In this document: positions 56,616-64,000 of the stretch, piece after piece
Layout: each line of letters begins with the position of its first letter
Position numbering within the stretch: position 1 is the first letter of the stretch
Assembly: GCA_964017235.1 (NCBI GenBank)
Contig: OZ024936.1
Coordinates: 60,191,028-60,255,027 of the forward strand
Direction of reading: 5' to 3'
Origin: Sabellastarte sp. h YS-2021
Lineage: Eukaryota > Annelida > Polychaeta > Sabellida > Sabellidae
DNA length: 64,000 nt
The notes under the pieces: generated by a model
What the model was told of the DNA's origin: nothing
Databases searched by the model: none
Seen by the model: only the letters and a program-made list of their open reading frames with translations
Made by a program: the position numbers and the translations under genes

Positions 56616-59600
56616 CTTAATGCTGAATTCAACCGCCCGGTGGCGGGATTACAGCTGAGACTGGAAGATATGTCATTTTTTCTAAGATTTTGAATTAATA
56701 TGTATAGAATAGTGCCAGAAATACCAGTCTGAGTCCCATTTACAGTGCCCCGATCCCGAAGACCGGGCCTGTAACGAGCCAAAAACCTAAATAAAATGAG
56801 AGACAGTGCTCACTTCGAGGTCTAAGGGTCCCTGAGGGCCCTTCACTAGTGACTGACCAACCCATGGTTGGACATCTCATAAATTTTTTACAACCTGAAT
56901 ATGAGATTAATGACAACTAAATAAGTCCTTAATAGAAGTTACTTGATAACTGAAAAACAAAAATGACCTTACCCGTAACATCTTGAAGGTAAAGGAATAC
57001 CTAGATCCTGGGAGAGACTCCTGAAGACTTGGTTGTAGCGGATGTGCCCTCCCCCCCCCCCTTTTTTCTTTCCGAGGACAACTGGTCTGAGGGGAAGGAT
57101 CTAGGACTTGTTGTGCCGCCACTACGGGTCCCAGATACATATTGTTGTCGGTGTCCGACCAAGTAAGGTCTTTTAGGTAAAAATTTGTAAATGTGTTGTG
57201 AGCTTTCCAGTGACAGGCTTGCATGATTTGGTCCACCGATACCCCACCGTAAAAGGCCTTAAAGGCCGCGAAGGCCTGGATGTCATGCGTTTTGACTTGG
57301 ACCAAGTCCAAGGCTGGTTGATCTGCTTGTTTGTAACAAAGTAGGATGGTTTGTTTCAACCATGAAGAGAGAGTAGCGGGTCTGATGTCTGAGGTATGTC
57401 CTTTCTTAAAGGAGATGAAAAGGAGAAAACGAGACCCTCTCAGGTCTTTGTTCGGTCCAAATAAAACCTCAGGGCCCGTACGGGACACAGGGTCCTGTCT
57501 TCCTTAAATTGTTTATCTACAATGGTAGTCAAAGCAGGAATAGTCACCGGAGATACACTTTGAGAACCTTCTCTTGCTAGTTGGTTTTTGGCTATGAAAT
57601 CAGAAGAAGGGAACAAGCCAACCTTTTCCCATTGGCCTAGATTAGATACTTGTTTGCGACCCAGGCATGGATTTCGCTGCGGCGCTCGCCGGAGGCCAAA
57701 GCTAGCAAGAAAGCAGTTTTAGAGTAAGATGTTTGAGGTCTGTGTCTTTCATGGGCTCAAATGGTGCTTTTGTGAGCTCGTTGAGGACAACAGAGAGGTT
57801 CCACTTGGGTAAATTTCTGGAACTTTTGGGATGATCCCTGTGAAAACTGGAGAGTAACCTATGAAGGTCTGCATTGTGTGCAAGATGTTGGGCCGTTGGG
57901 CCCAAAGTGTCAACGATTGCAGTCCTGTAACCATCAAAGGTCGAGGGGCGCCTGTTTAGGTCTTGGTACAGGTACATGAAAAAAAAAATCTGAGATTTGT
58001 TTCACAGATGGAGTGGAGAAATCCACCGAATTTTCTCTGCACCATTTTTCAAATAGGGACCACTTGACTTGTAGATGGTCCTTGTTGAAGACCGCTGAGG
58101 GGCAGCAATTCTCTCTGCCACCTCCACAGAGAAGCCTTGTTCTTGGAGTTGTCCGCTCCTAGACACCAGGCGTGGAGGTTCAGGTGCTGGGGGTTGTTGT
58201 GGAACACATACCTGTAGGACTGTTGAGTAGGGTCGTTGACACTGGGAGTTGTAGTGGGATCTCTGTTGAGAGCTGCACTAGGTCCCAAAACCAGGGCATC
58301 CCTGGCCAGCCTGGGGCTATTACGATGATCAGACAAAAACATTGCCTGATCTTTTGGATCACCTTGTGAAGGAGCCGTAGGAGGGTACGCCTAGGCCGTG
58401 AGGTTGGTCCAGTTTGTGTTTAGAGCATCTATGTCCCAGGCCCTTGGGTCTGGGATAGGAGACACGTACAGTGGGAGCTTGTGGTTCAGGTGAGTGGCAA
58501 ATAAGTCTACATGAGGTGTGAACCACTTCTGGCAGATCTGTTTGAACACCTGTGGGTGAAGAGACCATTCTGTTGACTGTACTTGGTTGGACCTGTACAG
58601 TAGGTCGGCCATCACATTCAGGCACCCTAGAACGTGCCTGGCTTTCAATGTTATGAGGTAGTGATGGCCCCAGGTCGTGATCTTCCACAGGAGAGTGCAC
58701 ATCTCTGCTGAGTGTGTTTCTCCTTGTTGTTGATGTAGGCTACCACTGTTGAGTTGTCCATCGCAACTAACACTGTTTGATTCTAGCACTGGTCCTTGAA
58801 GTCTCGAAGGGCCAGGGAGACCGCCTTCAATTCTAGGACATATATGTGTAGCCTTTTTTCCCGATCTGACCACAGAACCTTTGTGGAATTTTTGGTCTAA
58901 GTGAGTGCCCCAACCTTCGTGTGAGGCGTCGGTAAAGAGTTGGATACTGTGGTGTTTGGGATGAAGGTCTGCACCTTTCATCACGTTTGAGGGATTTTGC
59001 CACCAATCTAGGTGGGCTGCAATGGCTTCTGTCCAAGGAAGGAGGTTGTCCAGCGACTGAGGATATCTCCAGTGCTCCTTGAGATGAAACTGAAAGGGCC
59101 TCCTGTGAAGGCGTCCCTCCGGGACCATTTTCCACGTTGAGGCTAGCAACCCAATTAGAGACATCAAACATCTTGCAGTCAAAACACGTTTTGACTTGAG
59201 TAGTAGGATCAAATCCTGAAGTTTGAGCCATCTCTCTTGAGTGGGTTTTACAAGGGCTGAATCTAGGTGGTATTTGTAGTCCATGAACGAAAAACACCTG
59301 AGTAGGTTTCAGTTCTGATTTTTCCTGATTTATTATCCACCCCAAGGACTGAGTTAGGTCTGCCACTGTCTATGTGTTCACTTGGGCTTCCTCCTGAGAC
59401 TGGGACCTGATCAGCCAGTCGTCCAGGTATTGGTGAATTCTGAGTCCTCTTGAGAGGGCCATTAGTTTCAATTCCTTTACGATCATTGTAAAGACCTGGG
59501 GGGCTGTGGCTAATCCGAATGGGAGGGAGGTGGATTGGAACACCTGTGACTTGTAGCAAAACCTTAGGTATTTCCTTGAGTTTGGATGGATGGGGATGTG

Positions 59601-60849
59601 TAGGTAAGTGTCCGATAGGTCTATCGACGATACCCTCTCCCCTGGAATCAGGGAGGTCCTGATGGACTCTGGAGTTTCCATTTTGAACTTTTCTACGTGT
59701 AGAAAAGTGTTGAGCCTGTTTAGGTCTATGACTGGCCTCCACCTTAGGTGAGGCTTGGTACTAGGAACAGGCGACTGTAAAACCCGAGAGATTTTACATT
59801 TTCCACCCTTTCTATTGAGTTCTTTGACAGAAGAGACTGGATACAGAGGCCAGGACTTGGTCTTTGAAGGGCCTTGTATTCTGACCGGGTCAGAAGTCTG
59901 ACTGGACTTGGATTGAAAAGAATGACAGGATTTGTTTGCCAGTCTTATCTGAAAGAACGGATGAGAACTCCTACTGGTGGACTGAGTGAGGCTGGAGGAG
60001 TCATTGGGGGGAAGGGTTTTTATACCCTCGTCCCCTGGTGTGGGTCGAGAGACCTTGGAGCCTCGGCTACTCGATTTCCCCCTACCTGGGGAAAACGATG
60101 GATACTGCTAGGGATGGAATGACCCCCATTGGGGTGGTTCCTGTAGGAGCCTCTAGATGTGGGGAATTGGAAAGGGTTGATTAATAGGGCCTAAACCCTA
60201 AGTGTTATTACAGGTGCCTTGATGAGGGACTCCTGTCCCTCCTAAAGTAGTTGTGAATGGGGAACTTTAAGATCTAAAGATCCAGTATCTCACCTGAATT
60301 CACCATACCCCTTCTGAGCTTATATGCACCATGGAATTGAGTTTGACCTGTCTGGAGGTAGCCATGCTACTGTCTTAACATATATATATATAACCAGGTT
60401 ATATTGAGGAGAACCTAGTGAAGAGCAGCCTGAAGCTCAACTCTTGCTGACCAGAAGGGGAGGAGGGGCTTACCCAAGGAGGCCCCTAAGGAGATACAAA
60501 TTTGAAAACTTGTTCCATTTTAAGGGAAATTAAACGGCCCAAGTTCCTGTTGGCCTAGTAAATCATTCAGAGTCCAGACTGTGGAGGATCTAGGCATAAA
60601 TTCCCTGGGGGCAGGGAGGTTCAAAAAACTGCCTAAGTTTCAATGTCCTCAAAAATTGTTTAGGGTGAAGTCAGGCAACCTACTTCCCTAAAATACAGAG
60701 CCAGGACTGAATGAAGGACCTTGTTTAGAAGGCCTCTTGGGCTTGAGGACTTGGACTTGAACTTGGACCCAAGCCTCCAATAGGTGATATTTACTGCCAG
60801 GCTGGTGAACTATTAGTCCAAGTGTGTGTTAGAATAGTTCAGAGTTCTG

Positions 60850-61115
60850 ATCTGGAACCATCATCCGAACATCAGATTTAAGATCTGATCATCCGAGGAT
60901 TAGATCTAGATACAATCGTCCGAGCATCGGATTTTAGATTAGATCATCCGAGCATTGGAACTTAGTGTGACATCCGACCATCCGAGCATAGGATGGAGAA
61001 GCAGACATCCGAGCCTCGGATCTGATATCTGAGCATCGGGTCTAGATGCAATGAAAATCCGAGTATCAAATCATACTTGGGATACTGCATCCGATTCTCG
61101 GATGCATTAAAAATC
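60850..61115. repeat. Short-period CCGAGCATCGG cluster inside DIRS copy B
   Basis: About ten imperfect copies of CATCCGAGCATCGGAT spaced ~25-40 bases. Each core CCGA-nnn-TCGG is a small inverted repeat. It lies between the terminal repeat and the RT region. Function unknown. Confidence 0.7.
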
Positions 61116-62234
61116 TCGGATGAACTAAGATCTTATCTGAATTTAAGCAGGGATCTGATCCACCCTGGAGAAAGAAGTTGGATATTATAATTTCTATGTA
61201 AGCTTTCCTTAAGGTAAGCTTTGTCTTTCCTTCTTGAAGGAACTACACAACTAGATTTACGTAAGTAAATCTACTGTGACACAAGGTCACCTGCCCCACC
61301 CGCCTCACTGCAGGTAGGGTTAGTTGTGAGATAAGGAAAGCAGAAATTACACAGAATTTTATTAAATAACATAGAATCTAAAGAAAACAAGTAATATAAT
61401 TTAAAACTGGATGAATTAAAATATAATTAAAATAATGGGTAACCAAGGTTACCTTATAGTCTAAAGAGACACGTAATGTCTAGACGATTAATGAAGGATT
61501 CTATTCCTGTTTATTTAAGTATTAACCTTATAAATGGTCAATAACACAGGAAAGAAGGGATAAAATATATTATTTAATTTTATTTTATTTATAAACGTAC
61601 TGTAAGAAACCCGCGTCTCTCAGCACATGCGGTCTAGACGTGACGTCATCACAGGGGTTTCCCCGAGGATTCCCCCAGTTAGAATCGTGCTTTATATCAT
61701 ATTTTAACCCTTAAAATGGACCAATAGAGTAGAAGAACGGGGATAAACCGTTGCAAAATTTATTTCATTTGATTTCAACAGGCATATATTCCTGTATATA
61801 AACTACCTACGCGAGACGTGCAGATTGCTAAGAAATGCTGTCTCGATAAAAAAACTGGAAGTGGTTTCGATTATTTCACTCGACAAGGACTCGCTTGTGT
61901 TACATTTATACACTTTTAAACCCTAAAAATGGTCAAATAATGAAGCAGATAGGGCTAAATATTTTATTTTATTTTATTTTACTGACAGGCATATATATAT
62001 ATATCCTGTATTAGAAACCACATGAACGAGTCACCATTGCTTTACAACGTGAACCCGGAAGTGGACTTCCGTTGTAAAATATGGTAAAGATACTTATCTG
62101 AGCTATGAAAAGGCATCGAATTGTGATTCTATGCAATAAAATAAAGAAACTGATGTAGTTTCCATATCCAACAATAAGTATATCCTTGTAAAAATGAAAA
62201 TAATATTCCTTGTAAAATAAAGCATAGTAATTCG

Positions 62235-62400
62235 CGTGGCCAACGAGAAAGTAGGGCGAGAGGTCAGAGGTTATCACGTGACGACAACTAGCAGTGTATC
62301 CGGTGGCTAACAAGAACTGTCTTTTTTTCTAAGACGTTGGCCCCGGGTGTGGCAACCCGAGAACAGCATTAAGTCCCACATGATAAGCTATTGTAGCGTA
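62235..62400 (-). repeat. DIRS copy B inverted terminal repeat, right
   Basis: Mirror of 56310-56475. The element edge lies at 'cgtaataaaatt' (~62408), after which the 3' untranslated sequence of the A copy ('catatttacattattt') continues. Confidence 0.88.
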
Positions 62401-64000
62401 ATAAAATTAACATATTTACATTATTTACATATTTAACATATTTACAATATGTACATATTTACATAAATACAATATCTCCTCATTTCTGGGTCTGGTGGTG
62501 CACCTGTTGGGCAGCCACCACAGGTCCCAGGTGGAAGAGCTCTGCGTCAGCCCATGCAACATCCTTCAAATAGGACTGGGTGAAGGTGTTGTGGGATTTC
62601 CAGTGGCAGGCTGACAAGATCTGATCTAAGGAGACCCCTGATTGGAAGGCCTTAGATGCAGCAAAGGCCCTAACATCATGGGCTATAACCTGATGTAAGG
62701 AGAGGGCCTCCTGGTCAGAGCTCATAGCACAGAATCACAGTCTGTTGATCCATGAGGAGATGGTGGCAGGTGAGATGTCTTTGTCAAACCCTTTCTTGAA
62801 GGAGACAAAAACTAACTCCTTATTCTGCCTGAGGTCTGAAGTCCTGTCCAAGTAGTAGCGCAGGGCTCTGACTGGACATAGGGACCTGTCACCCTTGAGT
62901 GACCTATCCAGAGATGGTGCCAGGGCTGGAATAACAACTGGAGCCACACTATCTTGGCCCTCCTTAGCCAGCTGATTCTTGGATAGGAAGCTGGGTGAGG
63001 GGTACAAAGACACCTTAGACCAGTCTGACTGGTGTCTGATGTTCTTATGTAACCAAGCATGGATCTCACTCCTGCATTTACCTGAACCCAAGGCCAGTAA
63101 GAAAACAGTCTTGAAAGTCAGATATTTCAAGGAGGCCTCTTTAAGGGGTTCAAAGGGAGCCTTTGTGAGCTGGTGCAGTACCAGGGAAAGGTTCCAGGAG
63201 GTGATGTCCTTCCTGCCCTTGGGTCTGTCTCTATGGAAACTATCCAGGAGACGAGTGAGATTCTCTTCTTTGCTGAATTAATGGTTGAATTGCCCAGTTT
63301 GTCAGCAATGGCTGATCCATAGCCATCAATAGTGCCTGGTTGCAGCTTCTTGTCCTGAACAAGAGCAGGAGGAAGTCAGCAATGGCTTTCAGAGGTGATG
63401 CCCTGAAGTCCACCTGATTACTGAGGCACCGCTTTGTAAAAATGGCCCACTTTGCCTCATAGACAGATCTGGTTAATCCTCTTGAGGAGCTTCAATTCGT
63501 GCTGCCACTGCCTCAGAGAAGCTTTGCTCCTTGATTGCTGAGGCTCTAGGAGCCAGGCATGTAGGTTCAGATTCGACAGGTTCCTGTGAAGGACCTGGTT
63601 GAATGGTTGAGACACTAGGTTGGGTATGCTGGGCAGACACAGTGGGATCTGGCTTGACATTGCTACCAGGTCCCAAAACCAGGGCATGTTGGGCCACCCT
63701 GGTGCAATCAGAATTATTCTGTTGCAGGGGTAGTCCTGGCGCTTCTCCACCACTTTGCCCAAGATGGCTGCCGGTGGGAAGGCGTATGGGTCCAGGTCCT
63801 CCCAGGATAGGCTGAGTGCATCCACTGCCGAAGCCTGGGGGTCTGGGACCGGTGAGACAAACTGTGGGTTTTTGTTGTAGAATGTGGTGGCAAATAAGTC
63901 TACTTGATGATGATGCCACCGGTTGCATATAGCTTGGAACACTTCTGGATGAGGTGACCACTCTGTTTGAATGGTCTGGCCAAGCCTGGATAGCTTGTCT

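Larger units (their letters stand above)
56275..62408 (-). mobile_element. DIRS-like retroelement fossil, family B, structurally near-complete
   Basis: About 6.13 kb, inserted in the 3' part of the A copy. Parts on the minus strand: right inverted terminal repeat (~62408-62235); a leader/gag-position region (~62.2-59.75 kb) in which I could not recognise gag; reverse transcriptase (~59.74-59.26 kb) with motif A 'SSIDLSDTYLHIPIHP' and YLDD; RNase H (~59.1-58.6 kb); tyrosine recombinase (~57.98-57.1 kb) with 'ACHWKAHNTFTNFYLKD'; internal complementary region (56535-56615); left inverted terminal repeat (56310-56475). The two inverted repeats differ at one position in ~140 bases compared by eye, so it is young. 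The coding region is broken several times. Confidence 0.88.
55616..64000 (-). mobile_element. DIRS-like retroelement fossil, family A, interrupted by copy B
   Basis: Same family as 10.7-13.6 kb. On the minus strand: C-terminal pol region from the right edge to ~63.46 kb, tyrosine recombinase region ~63.35-62.48 kb, AT-rich 3' part split by copy B (56275-62408), then 56270-55616 with the stretch also seen at 13000-13250, an internal complementary region (~55890-55995) and the terminal repeat ending at ~55616. It continues beyond 64000. The coding part is broken a few times. The terminal repeat holds the palindrome TGACGTCA and a TATA-like stretch. Older than copy B, because B lies inside it. 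Confidence 0.86.

Noticed and set aside
59874-60122. Plus-strand 82-codon ORF inside DIRS copy B
   Set aside because: It runs antisense to the element's coding strand and resembles nothing; a shadow frame.

Overview
This window looks like invertebrate nuclear DNA, AT-rich and crowded with repeats. Pointers are an animal-type zinc transporter gene with spliced exons, a tRNA-derived SINE with an (AAAT)n tail, MITEs, a Harbinger transposase relic, LINE remnants, DIRS-type tyrosine-recombinase retroelements, and many hairpin-ended tandem-repeat elements. A marine lophotrochozoan, probably a bivalve mollusc, fits best; this is inference from element types, not a species call.

The host gene lies on the minus strand. 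Four exons (39871-40000, 4441-4499, 2521-2634, 1379-1525) join in compatible phases into the N-terminal ~144 residues of a ZnT/SLC30 zinc transporter (ZnT2/3/8 group): acidic dileucine tail, His/Cys segment, TM1, and TM2 with its HxxxD zinc site. The rest of the gene lies beyond the left edge. Intron 1 is ~35.4 kb and is mostly repeats; a phase-matched 195-bp open stretch inside it (24575-24769) may be a cassette exon.

I name the repeats HF1-HF8 by a palindromic hairpin at one end. HF1: 1-483 and 46.2-52.4 kb. HF2: 18.3-20.8, 30.8-33.7, ~37.6 and 46.65-48.75 kb. HF3: 5.7-6.65, 22.2, 45.6 and 50.4 kb. HF4: 41.6-45.6 kb. HF5: 8.3, 13.9, 34.2-36.6 and 40.2-41.1 kb. HF6: 8.7-10.7 and 15.6 kb. HF7: 16.1, 27.6-29.2 and 38.3 kb. 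HF8: 4.7-5.7 and 20.9-21.9 kb. Most carry arrays of ~130-170-bp monomers. Several monomer types are shared between families with different ends. HF1-HF4 monomers repeat a YY1-like palindrome; HF7 monomers repeat a perfect nuclear-receptor DR1 site. The architecture recalls non-autonomous Helitron/Helentron or 'pearl' elements of bivalves, but no Rep/helicase gene is present to prove it.

The right part (52.4-64 kb) holds fossil DIRS-like elements. A ~6.1 kb copy (B, 56275-62408), with inverted terminal repeats and an internal complementary region, sits inside the 3' region of an older minus-strand copy (A, 55616 to beyond 64000). Another A-family remnant is at 10.7-13.6 kb and a gag/RT remnant at 52.4-53.95 kb. 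A Harbinger transposase relic lacking its central catalytic part lies at 54.2-55.5 kb.
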